DNA of 64,000 nt, from positions 62,001 through 126,000 of the forward strand of contig JBJKVF010000001.1 in NCBI GenBank assembly GCA_045562755.1. Direction: 5' to 3'. A program made the position numbers and the translations under genes. This document shows, piece after piece, positions 33,285-42,588 of the stretch (positions within the stretch are counted from its first letter, which is position 1; every line of letters begins with the position of its first letter). The DNA comes from GCA-002708145 sp045562755 (GTDB lineage: Bacteria > Chloroflexota > Dehalococcoidia > Lucifugimonadales > Lucifugimonadaceae). The notes below the pieces were generated by a model, which worked only from the letters and a program-made list of their open reading frames with translations, had not been told where the DNA came from and did no database searches.

Positions 33285-34396
33285 TGTCTCTTGAAACTAG
33301 GCCGGTAACTGTAAATCTTGGTCCTCAGCACCCTTCTACGCATGGGGTATTCAGAATGAGGGTAACTTTTGATGGTGAGGAAATTGTGGATGTGGAACCT
33401 GTGTTTGGTTACCTACACAGAGGTTCTGAGAAGCTAGCAGAAGAAAGAACTTATTCACAGATTGTCACATTGACAGATAGAATGGATTATGTATCTTCAA
33501 TGCTTAACAATCAAGCGTATATTTTATCGGTAGAAAAATTATGTCAAATTGTTCCTTCCCCCAGAGGAGTTTGGCTAAGGATGATAGCCTCAGAACTACA
33601 AAGAATTGCTAGTCATTTTGTTGCAACAGGTTTTCTTTTACAAGATTTAGGCGCTTTAGGTACTCCACTAATATATTGTATGAGGGAAAGAGAGAATATT
33701 CTTGATTTATTTGAAATGTTGTGTGGGGCTCGAATAACTAATTCTTATCTTCGACCCGGCGGGGTATTTATGGATGCACCTGATGTATTTTGGCCTGCAT
33801 TAGATCGCTCATTAGGGGATATTGAAAAAAGTATAGATGAGATTGAAGAGTATTTATCTGGTAACGAGATTGTTTTTTCTAGAACAAAAGGTACTGCTGT
33901 TCTATCATCAGAATCTTTGGTAAATGCCTCGATAACTGGACCTATGTTGAGGGCCAGCGGAGTTGATTGGGATCTTCGCCACAGAAATCCCTACGATTAT
34001 TATTCTGAGATAAATTTTAAACGTATACTTCATACTGCCTCAGATAATTATGCAAGATACTGGATCAGGGTTCAAGAAATGAGAGAAAGCCTAAAAATTA
34101 TTTCTCAATGCATAAAAAATATTGAACCTGGCCCAGTTAGACCCTCTTTTGATGATGTTCCAAGACTTATACGACCTGAACCTGGAGATTCATATGCTGC
34201 TATTGAAGGATCAAAAGGAGAGTTAGGCTTTTATCTTGTTAGTGATGGAGGTATTGCTCCTTACAGAATGCATGTTAGAGCGCCATCATTAATTAATCTA
34301 ACTTTATTGAGAGAAATGCTGGTAGGAGAACTTTTTGGTGACTTGTTTGTAATTTTTGGTAGCGTAGATCTTAATATGGGTGAGGTTGATCGATAA
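33284..34396 (+). CDS. nuoD: NADH-quinone oxidoreductase subunit D
   Basis: The 49-kDa-type subunit lines the quinone site together with NuoB. The 370-residue protein starts with VNLGPQHPSTHGVFRM and has EPVFGYLHRGSEKLAEERTY in parts, TDRMDYVSSMLNNQAY, RVVASELQRIASH in the variant form RMIASELQRIASH, and a C-terminal GELGFYLVSDGG. The quinone-head His (HPSTHG) and the Tyr of the first segment region are retained. Its stop overlaps the nuoH start as TAATG. Confidence 0.97.
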   Translation: MSLETRPVTVNLGPQHPSTHGVFRMRVTFDGEEIVDVEPVFGYLHRGSEKLAEERTYSQIVTLTDRMDYVSSMLNNQAYILSVEKLCQIVPSPRGVWLRMIASELQRIASHFVATGFLLQDLGALGTPLIYCMRERENILDLFEMLCGARITNSYLRPGGVFMDAPDVFWPALDRSLGDIEKSIDEIEEYLSGNEIVFSRTKGTAVLSSESLVNASITGPMLRASGVDWDLRHRNPYDYYSEINFKRILHTASDNYARYWIRVQEMRESLKIISQCIKNIEPGPVRPSFDDVPRLIRPEPGDSYAAIEGSKGELGFYLVSDGGIAPYRMHVRAPSLINLTLLREMLVGELFGDLFVIFGSVDLNMGEVDR

Positions 34397-35673
34397 TGTC
34401 AAATTTATTAGTAGAAAATATGATATGGAGAAATATTTATTGTAATATTTCTACATATAGTAATGACTGCCTAGAAATGGGTTATAGCTTTGGATTATTA
34501 CCTTCTGGTTTTGAGTGGTTAGCATTTATATTATCTTCCATTAGCATAGTCGGCTTATTTATTAATGGTGTACTAGGAGGAGTAATATTATTAATATGGG
34601 GAGAAAGAAGGCTGTTTGGTCGTTTTCAAAATCGCACTGGCCCAAATCGATGGGGGCCATATGGAATTTTGACACCTGTAGCCGATGCTATAAAAACTAT
34701 GTTTAAGGAAGATATTTTGCCTAAGGATGCTGATAGATTACTATATAATCTCGCTCCGATAATGGTGGTAGTTCCAGTACTGATAATTTTTTCAGTTATC
34801 CCAGTTGGATTAGGATCATTTGTTGTAGATTTAAACGTTGGTATTTTATTTGTACTAGCTATTACTTCTATATCTTCATTATCAGTTTTAACAGCTGGAT
34901 GGTCTTCAGGAAATAGAATTGCAATACTGTCTTCTCTTAGATCTGTTGCATTGCTAATAAGTTATGAAATTCCTATGGGTTTAGCCGTGATCGGAGTCAT
35001 AATGTTATCTGGATCTTTGTCACTTGGGGATATCGTTGAATCACAACAAATTCCTTATATTTTAGTCCAGCCACTTGGATTCTTTGTTTTTTTTCTTGCA
35101 GCAATGGCTGAGATGGCTAGAGCCCCTTTTGATCTTACGGAGGCCGAATCGGAGTTAGCAGCAGGGCATCTTAATGATTATTCAAGTATGAAATTCGCAC
35201 TGTTTTTTTTAGGTGAATTTATGGCTGAATTAGCGACTGCTGCAATAGTTACTACATTATTTTTAGCGGGTTGGAAAGGTCCAGGCTTCATTCCAACAGA
35301 GTTTTGGTTCGGAGCAAAATTAGTTTTTGTTTTATTTCTTATTGTTTGGTTTAGAATGACTTTGCCAAGACTAAGAATTGATCAAGTATTACAATTTGCT
35401 TGGAAAGGCCTATTTGAACTAACAATGATAAATATCATAATTACAGCTATTTTTATTTTTATTTTTCCAGATCCTGGTTTGAGAGAGTTGATACTACTAG
35501 GAATAATTAATTGGCCGATAGCTATATTTTCTATATGGGGTATTTCAAAGATTTTGGGTACAAAAAATTATGAAAATATTGAATCTTTAAAAAATGAGAA
35601 TGCATATCCGTACTCTTTCAAGACTCTTCCTTCTGTATACACCCATCAAGAAACCAAGGAGGATAATAAATGA
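34396..35673 (+). CDS. nuoH: NADH-quinone oxidoreductase subunit H
   Basis: The membrane subunit that forms part of the quinone chamber and E-channel. The 425-residue protein has about nine membrane segments, with ERRLFGRFQNRTGPNRWGP followed by KTMFKEDILPKDAD, and RAPFDLTEAESELAAG, the hallmark quinone-cavity loop. The length exceeds the usual 330-350 owing to about 28 extra N-terminal residues and a polar C-terminal tail of about 45. The TAATG overlap with nuoD supports the long start; an internal ATG at codon 28 is an alternative. Confidence 0.95.
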   Translation: MSNLLVENMIWRNIYCNISTYSNDCLEMGYSFGLLPSGFEWLAFILSSISIVGLFINGVLGGVILLIWGERRLFGRFQNRTGPNRWGPYGILTPVADAIKTMFKEDILPKDADRLLYNLAPIMVVVPVLIIFSVIPVGLGSFVVDLNVGILFVLAITSISSLSVLTAGWSSGNRIAILSSLRSVALLISYEIPMGLAVIGVIMLSGSLSLGDIVESQQIPYILVQPLGFFVFFLAAMAEMARAPFDLTEAESELAAGHLNDYSSMKFALFFLGEFMAELATAAIVTTLFLAGWKGPGFIPTEFWFGAKLVFVLFLIVWFRMTLPRLRIDQVLQFAWKGLFELTMINIIITAIFIFIFPDPGLRELILLGIINWPIAIFSIWGISKILGTKNYENIESLKNENAYPYSFKTLPSVYTHQETKEDNK

Positions 35674-36335
35674 TTGGTAAAGGAATCCCAAAAGGTTTTA
35701 TTGTAACTCTAAAAAACTTTTTTAGAACTCCAGTCACAGTTCAATATCCAGATAGAAAAGTGAGTTTATTTGAATATGCAAAAATTAAAAATATTAATAT
35801 TTTTAATTTGATTTTTTCTCAACCAAAGTTATCAATAAAAATTTCTTTGGGGTTGGTTACGATTCCAGCTAATGTGGAACAATCTCAGAGATTTAGGGGT
35901 AATGAATTCACATTTTTTGAGGAAAGGTGTACTGTTTGTGCAAGTTGTGCTAAATATTGTCCTTTAGGCATCATTGAAATTGTAAGTGTGCCTGGTGGAT
36001 TCGATGCTCAAGAAGGTGAAAGTTATAAACTAGAAGTTTTTGATATTGACATTGGAAGATGTATGTTTTGTGGTTTATGTGTAGAGGCTTGTCCTTATGA
36101 TGCTTTACATATGGGCACAAAATTCGAAAAATCTACATATGTACGTGATAACTTGATAATTACAAAGGAAAAATTAGCTGAATCAGAAAAGTCACCAAGT
36201 TCATTTTATCGTCCTCAATTTGAGAAAAATAATTTTGATCCCTACAAAGAAAATATTGATGATCATTATGAGGCAGGTCGTCATGAAAAGCCCGAATATA
36301 AAGAACTTAAGGAAAAATGGGTGGATGATCGATGA
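35670..36335 (+). CDS. nuoI: NADH-quinone oxidoreductase subunit I
   Basis: An 8Fe ferredoxin-type subunit that relays electrons to the N2 cluster. The 221-residue protein has two 4Fe-4S motifs: CTVCASCAKYCPLGII and CMFCGLCVEACPYDAL, separated by about 31 residues. The N-terminal part resembles NuoI (FRTPVTVQYPDRK), and a charged C-terminal tail of about 60 residues is longer than usual. ATGA overlaps link it to nuoH and nuoJ. Confidence 0.95.
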   Translation: MIGKGIPKGFIVTLKNFFRTPVTVQYPDRKVSLFEYAKIKNINIFNLIFSQPKLSIKISLGLVTIPANVEQSQRFRGNEFTFFEERCTVCASCAKYCPLGIIEIVSVPGGFDAQEGESYKLEVFDIDIGRCMFCGLCVEACPYDALHMGTKFEKSTYVRDNLIITKEKLAESEKSPSSFYRPQFEKNNFDPYKENIDDHYEAGRHEKPEYKELKEKWVDDR

Positions 36336-36967
36336 TTGAAAATAATTTATTTATCGATGTTATATTTTATATATTGTCAACAATTATAATTTGCTTATCA
36401 TTATTAGTAATATTCATCCGAGACATTTTCAGAGCTTCAATAGCGCTTGCTGGAACTTTTCTTAATATTGCTATTATTTATTTTATGCTTAATGCAGAAT
36501 TTATAGGAACGGTACAAATTTTAGTCTATGTTGGTGCAATTTCTGTTTTAATGGCTTTTGCTGTTATGTTTTTGAGAAGCTTATCTCAATCTGCTAAACC
36601 ATCATCTTATCGACCATTCAGTTTTTTTATTTCAGTTCTAATTTTTATTAGCTTTGTAATAGGTATTTATAATACTGAATGGGAGCAAATTAATAATGTG
36701 AATGATGAAAAAATTATTGAAGTATTATCTGAAAAATATTACGAATTAGGACATGGTGAGCAAATTTATATTACGAATGATCTATCCGATTCTGGGCTTC
36801 TGGAAATAGAAAATAAAGGAGTTTTTATTGATTCAACTTCAGTTATTGGTACATTTTTGGTTCAAGAATATCTATTAGCATTTCAAATTGTTGGTTTAAT
36901 TCTAGTGGTGGGAGTTGTTGGCGGATTGATAATAATGAAGGAACCTTATGAGGATGGTAATTTATGA
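36332..36967 (+). CDS. nuoJ: NADH-quinone oxidoreductase subunit J
   Basis: A membrane subunit next to NuoK. The 211-residue protein has five membrane segments and the conserved third helix region GTVQILVYVGAISVLMAFAVM. A soluble insertion of about 60 residues (roughly 118-170) separates helices 4 and 5, larger than in many homologues. It overlaps both neighbours by ATGA. Confidence 0.93.
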   Translation: MIENNLFIDVIFYILSTIIICLSLLVIFIRDIFRASIALAGTFLNIAIIYFMLNAEFIGTVQILVYVGAISVLMAFAVMFLRSLSQSAKPSSYRPFSFFISVLIFISFVIGIYNTEWEQINNVNDEKIIEVLSEKYYELGHGEQIYITNDLSDSGLLEIENKGVFIDSTSVIGTFLVQEYLLAFQIVGLILVVGVVGGLIIMKEPYEDGNL

Positions 36968-37314
36968 TACTGGAAAACTTACTTATTCTTTCTGCAGCAC
37001 TGTTTTCTATTGGACTTTATGGAGTTCTTTCCAATAGAAATTTTATAAGTATAATTATGTCTTTAGAATTAATATTTAATTCATTAGTTATAGCGGCCAT
37101 AGCATTTAGTAGGTTCATATTGCCATTTGGTCTTACAGATAATGAAGACATTCATGCTTCTACACTTAGGAATACTCTTTCAGGCCATATGTTTGGAATT
37201 TTCATTATTGCAGTAGCTGCTACTGAAGCTGCTCTCGCTTTAGCACTTGTTTTTGCTCTTTCAAGAGTTAACAAAAATATTCAAATAGAAAACGTATCAG
37301 AGATGAGGGAATAA
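36964..37314 (+). CDS. nuoK: NADH-quinone oxidoreductase subunit K
   Basis: A three-helix membrane subunit. The 116-residue protein has GLYGVLSNRNFISIIMSLELIFNSLVIA in helices 1-2, with the conserved Glu of MSLELIFN, and AVAATEAALALALVFALSR in helix 3, holding the second functional Glu. A short insertion after helix 2 (about residues 55-75) makes it slightly longer than the usual 100 residues. The DUF2007-like gene begins two bases after its stop. Confidence 0.95.
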   Translation: MILENLLILSAALFSIGLYGVLSNRNFISIIMSLELIFNSLVIAAIAFSRFILPFGLTDNEDIHASTLRNTLSGHMFGIFIIAVAATEAALALALVFALSRVNKNIQIENVSEMRE

Positions 37315-37316
37315 TT

Positions 37317-37511
37317 TTGTGGGTTGACTACAAAAAAGCAAATAATTTAATATCTGCTGAAATGTGGAAAGATTTATTTGAAGGAGAAGGATTGCCTTCA
37401 AAAATTTTACCTGTCAAAAATATTTTAGATTGGTCAGAAAATTCACAATTTAGAATATTGGTCCCTAAGGGCAGGGAACATGTTGCTGACGAAATTCTAA
37501 GGAAATTATGA
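37317..37511 (+). CDS. DUF2007-like small protein inside the complex I operon
   Basis: The 64-residue protein starts at TTG, set by GAGGGA about six bases upstream. It reads like a DUF2007 or PII-like small domain: MWVDYKKANNLISAEMWKDLFEGEGLPSKIL, in parts, where the family reads an entry strand followed by a helix (EAEL..LLE..GIP), and ends in FRILVPKGREHVADEILRKL, matching the final strand-helix (ILVP....EEA..LL). No membrane segment or cofactor ligand is seen. It lies between nuoK and nuoL with gaps of two and one bases, so it is co-expressed with complex I. A regulatory or assembly role is only inferred. Confidence 0.72.
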   Translation: MWVDYKKANNLISAEMWKDLFEGEGLPSKILPVKNILDWSENSQFRILVPKGREHVADEILRKL

Positions 37512-37512
37512 A

Positions 37513-39519
37513 ATGAATTATGAGTTGTTATCTTATTTAGTAATTTTATTCCCTTTATTAAGTTTTGCTATAAATGGGTTTTTTATAAGAAAATTTTTTG
37601 GTCCTGCATCAATTTATGCTGGTTATACAACAATTTTTTCTATCTTGGTATCTTTCATTATATCTGTAATTATATTAGTAAAAATAATATCCAGTTCTGA
37701 GCAATTATTATTTGACCCTATTAATTGGATAAGCATTTCTCATTTATACATATCATTTGGAATACTTCTTGATAATTTAACTATAGTTATGATGGTCATT
37801 ATTACATCTGTAAGTTTACTTGTTCAAATTTATGGATTATCTTACATGCATAAAGATAAAAGTATTACTAGATATTATACATATATGTCTTTATTTACTG
37901 CTTCAATGCTTGGCTTAGTTCTTTCAAAAAATATAGTTCAGTTATTTGTTTTTTGGGAACTAGTTGGTGTCTCATCTTATCTACTTATAGGTTTTTGGAT
38001 GAATAGGCCATCAGCTGCTGACGCAGCAAAAAAAGCATTTATAATGACTCGCTTTGGTGATTTTGGTTTCTTATTTGGAATTTTATATCTATTTTCAATC
38101 AATCCTTCCTATCTCGATATTAATACACTTTATACTGCAATATCTAATGGAGAAATTTCAAGTTATTCTGCCACTATAGTATCTGTAGGTTTACTGATAG
38201 GTGCCATAGGAAAGTCAGCACAATTTCCCTTGCACACATGGTTGCCTGATGCTATGGAAGGTCCCACTTCAGTATCAGCATTAATTCATTCAGCAACAAT
38301 GGTAACGGCAGGAGTATTTTTAATTGCTAGATTTTTCCCATTGTTTGACCTGTCAAATGTAATGATTTTTCTTGCATTATTAGGTGCAATCACATCTGTT
38401 TTTGCAGCATCGATGGGACTATTAGCTGATGATATAAAAAAGGTGCTTGCTTATTCGACAATTAGTCAGTTAGGTTACATGATGTTAGCTTTAGGTATAG
38501 GTGCTTATGCTCCTGCCTTGTTTCATCTTTTTACTCATGCGTTTTTTAAGGCATGTTTATTTCTTGGAGCAGGATCCGTTCATCGTGCTTCTGGAACTTT
38601 TAATATGAAGTTTATGGGTGGAATGAGAAAAATTATGCCAATTACATACATATCAATGATTGTTTCAAGTTTGAGTCTAGCTGGAATTTTTCCTCTCTCA
38701 GGCTTTTGGTCTAAGGATGAAATATTAGCTCATGCAGCTCATCAAGAAAATTTTCTTGGGTATATTGTTTTATTATTTGGACTGATTGCGGCATTCATGA
38801 CAGCATTTTATATGTTTAGAGCTATATTTTTAATTTTTCATGGTGAATGGAAAGGCGGAGGAGAAGCTGAAGAAAAAGAATTAATCCAGAATAATCAAGA
38901 AGTACATCCTACTATTGTAAAGTCTCATTTAGAGGAGTCACCAAATTTTATGATTTATCCGATGTTAATACTTGGAGGATTAGCAATTATTATTGGCTTT
39001 ATAGTTAATCCATTGATAGATTTATTTATCATTGAAAAACATGCTTTTGCTCATTTTATAACTGACAATTATGATGTTTTTCAAGGTGATAAAGCAAAAA
39101 TATACAAGGCTGGAGGATCACCAAAATTTGATGTTATTATAGCATTGATATCCTCTGTAATTGCTTTAGGTGCTATTTGGTTGGCTTATCTTATTTATGT
39201 CAAACAAAAAAATATATCATTGCAGAAACATATAAGTAATGGAATTATTTACAGAATATTAAAAAATAAATATTATTTAGATTATATCTATGAAGATATA
39301 ATAGTTAGGAAATTATTTTATAAAAAGCTTTCATTTTTTTTGATATGGCTTGATGAAAATATAGATAATATTAACGTTCAAATCACTAATATTGTAAGCA
39401 GGTTCAGTAGAAGCATCTTATTTTTACAAAATGGCCAAACACAGGTTTATGTATACGGAATGTTTTTAGGTATTTTATCTTTATTAATAATATTTTATTT
39501 GTCAGGAGGTTTAATTTAA
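37513..39519 (+). CDS. nuoL: NADH-quinone oxidoreductase subunit L
   Basis: The distal antiporter-like proton-pumping subunit. The 668-residue protein has about 15-16 membrane segments. FWELVGVSSYLLIGFW carries the key Glu of helix 5. KSAQFPLHTWLPDAMEGPTSVSALIHSATMVTAGVFLIAR, given here in parts, has the functional Lys and His. STISQLGYMMLALGIG and LFTHAFFKACLFLGAGSVHR follow. The C-terminal lateral helix region is present. The start ATG lies one base after the DUF2007-like gene. Confidence 0.97.
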   Translation: MNYELLSYLVILFPLLSFAINGFFIRKFFGPASIYAGYTTIFSILVSFIISVIILVKIISSSEQLLFDPINWISISHLYISFGILLDNLTIVMMVIITSVSLLVQIYGLSYMHKDKSITRYYTYMSLFTASMLGLVLSKNIVQLFVFWELVGVSSYLLIGFWMNRPSAADAAKKAFIMTRFGDFGFLFGILYLFSINPSYLDINTLYTAISNGEISSYSATIVSVGLLIGAIGKSAQFPLHTWLPDAMEGPTSVSALIHSATMVTAGVFLIARFFPLFDLSNVMIFLALLGAITSVFAASMGLLADDIKKVLAYSTISQLGYMMLALGIGAYAPALFHLFTHAFFKACLFLGAGSVHRASGTFNMKFMGGMRKIMPITYISMIVSSLSLAGIFPLSGFWSKDEILAHAAHQENFLGYIVLLFGLIAAFMTAFYMFRAIFLIFHGEWKGGGEAEEKELIQNNQEVHPTIVKSHLEESPNFMIYPMLILGGLAIIIGFIVNPLIDLFIIEKHAFAHFITDNYDVFQGDKAKIYKAGGSPKFDVIIALISSVIALGAIWLAYLIYVKQKNISLQKHISNGIIYRILKNKYYLDYIYEDIIVRKLFYKKLSFFLIWLDENIDNINVQITNIVSRFSRSILFLQNGQTQVYVYGMFLGILSLLIIFYLSGGLI

Positions 39520-41064
39520 TTGTTTGATGGTATTATTTCACTTACTATTTTCCTTCCAGCAATATCTGCTGTAATAATTTTATTTTTTTTGAAAAATAAA
39601 AATACTATACGTTATTTTGCAAATTTTACAACTGGTATAGTTTTTATTTTTTCATTATTGATATTCTTTAGTTACGATACTGATTTATCTGGTTTTCAGA
39701 TGATAGATTATTTTGAAAGGTGGATTCCTTTTGAATATTTAAGATCATCATATATTGTTGGAGTAGATGGGCTTAGTGCGCCTCTTGTCCTATTGACTGG
39801 TATTCTAGGTTTTGTATCAACATTAGCATCAATAAGAGTAGAAAAAAGAGTTAAGGAGTACCATATTTGGTTGCTAGTACTTATATCATCAGTTTTTGGT
39901 GTATTTGTTTCATTAGATCTTTTGCTATTTTTTATATTTTTTGAGTTTGAGTTAATTCCTATGTATATGCTGATTTCAATATGGGGATCTGGCAGACCAA
40001 AGTATTCAGCTATGAAATTTGTTCTTTTCACACTTTTTGGTGGTGCTTTGATGTTGATTGGTATTTTATCAATATATATGTCTCCTGACATAGGTACTTT
40101 AATGATGGTATCTATACCAGAACTTGGCTTAGTTGGAATTCCTGAATTAATTAAATATTCAAATTTACTTATTCCAGCTTCTTTTGTTTTTTTCTTATTT
40201 TTTATAGCATTTTCAATAAAATTACCCTCATGGCCTTTGCATAGTTGGTTGCCAGATGCTCATACAGATGCTCCAACTGCTGTTTCAGTTATGCTTGCTG
40301 GTGTATTGCTAAAAATGGCAGGCTATGGCCTCATAAGGATAAATATAGGTTTTTTTCAGAATACCAAAGGATTTACTATATACGATGTTTCGCTGTACAT
40401 ATCAATTTTAGCTGCAATTTCAGTTGTATATGGTGGGATTATAACTGTAAGACAAACAGATATGAAAAGATTAATAGCATTTAGTTCAATTAGTCATATG
40501 GGTTTTGTAATGTTGGGAGTTTCAGCTATCGGTCAATCAAGTATAAACACCTCCATTGCTGGTATTAATGGTGCAGCTTTACAAATGTTTACTCACGGAA
40601 CAATAACTGGACTTGCTTTCTTGATGGTGGGTTATACTTATGAAAGAACTCATACAAGGCACATACCACACCTTGGTGGATTGTGGCATAAGATACCGAT
40701 AATAGCAATTTTCTTTTTTATATCTGGTTTTGCATCACTAGGATTGCCTATGTTATCGGGTTTTGTATCAGAAATAATGATTTTTCTTGCAACTTATAAA
40801 ATTTGGCCTGTAGCAACAATTGTATCTGCTTTTGGAGTAGTATTAGCTGCGGGGTATATTTTGTGGATGATACAAAGAATATTTTTTGGGGTCAAGCCTC
40901 CAGATGAAATTTTTTCTGATGATGTTTATAACCAAATTCATGATGTAAAAAGGTTTGATTTACTACCAATTTTATTATTGGCTATTCCAGTATTTTTAGT
41001 AGGAGTTTGGCCTTCGTTTCTGACTGATATTATAAATCTTGGAATCGAGGGAATTATTAGATGA
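39520..41064 (+). CDS. nuoM: NADH-quinone oxidoreductase subunit M
   Basis: A proton-pumping antiporter-like subunit of 514 residues with about 14 membrane segments. It has FFEFELIPMYMLISIWG, with the conserved Glu, and KLPSWPLHSWLPDAHTDAPTAVSVMLAGVLLK in parts, with the functional Lys, and FSSISHMGFVMLGVS. The start is TTG, set by AGGAGG ten bases upstream; no ATG lies near. It overlaps nuoN by ATGA. Confidence 0.96.
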   Translation: MFDGIISLTIFLPAISAVIILFFLKNKNTIRYFANFTTGIVFIFSLLIFFSYDTDLSGFQMIDYFERWIPFEYLRSSYIVGVDGLSAPLVLLTGILGFVSTLASIRVEKRVKEYHIWLLVLISSVFGVFVSLDLLLFFIFFEFELIPMYMLISIWGSGRPKYSAMKFVLFTLFGGALMLIGILSIYMSPDIGTLMMVSIPELGLVGIPELIKYSNLLIPASFVFFLFFIAFSIKLPSWPLHSWLPDAHTDAPTAVSVMLAGVLLKMAGYGLIRINIGFFQNTKGFTIYDVSLYISILAAISVVYGGIITVRQTDMKRLIAFSSISHMGFVMLGVSAIGQSSINTSIAGINGAALQMFTHGTITGLAFLMVGYTYERTHTRHIPHLGGLWHKIPIIAIFFFISGFASLGLPMLSGFVSEIMIFLATYKIWPVATIVSAFGVVLAAGYILWMIQRIFFGVKPPDEIFSDDVYNQIHDVKRFDLLPILLLAIPVFLVGVWPSFLTDIINLGIEGIIR

Positions 41065-42560
41065 ATTTAAATGATATGAAACTATTATCTCCGGAAATAT
41101 TTTTATCTATTTCTGGTCTTTTTCTATTGGTTTTATCTTTGTATAAAATCGATGTTATAAAAATTATTAATTTAGCTGTAGTATTTTTGATAATTTCTAT
41201 TTTATTGGTATGTAATCTATGGTTTGGGTGGGTGTTTGAAATTTCTACAGAAGCTGGTTTGTTAGGTACGTTTTCCACTGACAAATTTTCGCTTTTTTTT
41301 AAGTTGTTGATTTTGTTAGCTTCAGTAATAACTATTTATGGTACTTTTCACTATTTAGTTGCTGAAAAAACCAAGTATTATTTTGGAGAATTTATATCTC
41401 TGTTTTTTTTATCCATTGTTGGTATGATGTTATTGGTATCATCTACGGAACTTATAACTATTTATGTGTCTTTAGAATTATCTGCTCTTCCGATCATAGT
41501 ACTTTTATCTATTCATAGGACTAAATTGGGTATTGAATCGGGGATTAAATTTTTTATATTATCCGCATTTTCCAGCGCATTGTTACTTTACGGTTTTATA
41601 TATTTATATGGAATAAGTGGATCAACAAATTTACTATTAATTAAAGATTCTATTTCATCTATGGATTTATCTAGTGAGAATTTTTTTCACTTTTATGGAA
41701 TTATCATTTCCATTATATTGATTATCGCTGGCTTAAGTTTTAAGATGGCTATTGTGCCTTGGCAGATGTGGATTCCAGATGTATATCAAGGTGCTCCAAC
41801 TCCAGTTGCTGCATTTTTATCAATAGCATCGAAAGCCTCAGCTTTTGCTGTGATAATAAGGATTTTTTACACAGCATTTTCTAATGAAACTTTAATGATA
41901 GATTGGTCTTTGATTTTCGCTATTCTTGCTGCAATAACTATGACTATAGGAAATTTATTTGCATTGAATCAAAACAATATTAAGAGGTTATTAGGGTATT
42001 CAACGATCGCTCAAGCTGGCTATATTCTTATTGGTTTAGCTGCTATTCCTGGTAGTCAGTCATTAGATTTTAGTGGTGTCCAAGGTAGCATGTATTATTT
42101 AGCTGGCTATTTATTTACTAATTTGTCAATATTTATAGTTGTAACTATTATTATTTCAAAAACTAAAGATGAAACTATTCAAGGCCTTAGTGGTTTTATA
42201 AGAATTTCACCTGTTTATTCTGTAATTTTAGTTATTGGATTATTATCACTAATTGGCATGCCTCCTACAGTTGGATTCATGTCAAAAGTTATAATATTTG
42301 GATTTGCAATAAACTCTGGTTATCCATGGTTGGCTTTATTTGGAGTTATAAATTCTGTTCTTGCTGCATTTTACTACTTGAGAATAATACGGTTCATAGT
42401 TTTTGAAGATCCACCAACTGATAAACTTTCTTATGTTGCTCAGCTAAGAGATAGCAGAACAGTTTTTGCGGGTGTGCTATGTTCCATACTAGTTCTTTTA
42501 TTAGGAATAATTCCTTTCTTAGTGCTAGAGATGTCAAAAAAGGCTATTAATTTTATATAA
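41061..42560 (+). CDS. nuoN: NADH-quinone oxidoreductase subunit N
   Basis: The third antiporter-like subunit, 499 residues with about 14 membrane segments. It has YVSLELSALPIIVLL, with the conserved Glu, FKMAIVPWQMWIPDVYQGAPTPVAAFLS in parts, RLLGYSTIAQAGYILIGLA, and LSLIGMPPTVGFMSK. It closes the membrane-arm gene set. nadK starts 28 bases after its stop, on the same strand, without an obvious terminator between them. Confidence 0.96.
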   Translation: MNLNDMKLLSPEIFLSISGLFLLVLSLYKIDVIKIINLAVVFLIISILLVCNLWFGWVFEISTEAGLLGTFSTDKFSLFFKLLILLASVITIYGTFHYLVAEKTKYYFGEFISLFFLSIVGMMLLVSSTELITIYVSLELSALPIIVLLSIHRTKLGIESGIKFFILSAFSSALLLYGFIYLYGISGSTNLLLIKDSISSMDLSSENFFHFYGIIISIILIIAGLSFKMAIVPWQMWIPDVYQGAPTPVAAFLSIASKASAFAVIIRIFYTAFSNETLMIDWSLIFAILAAITMTIGNLFALNQNNIKRLLGYSTIAQAGYILIGLAAIPGSQSLDFSGVQGSMYYLAGYLFTNLSIFIVVTIIISKTKDETIQGLSGFIRISPVYSVILVIGLLSLIGMPPTVGFMSKVIIFGFAINSGYPWLALFGVINSVLAAFYYLRIIRFIVFEDPPTDKLSYVAQLRDSRTVFAGVLCSILVLLLGIIPFLVLEMSKKAINFI

Positions 42561-42588
42561 TCATTATTATATAAAAAAAGAATAAAAT

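Noticed and set aside
39708..40091. 127-codon minus-strand open frame opposite nuoM
   Set aside because: It lies wholly antisense to a conserved nuoM and shows no features.
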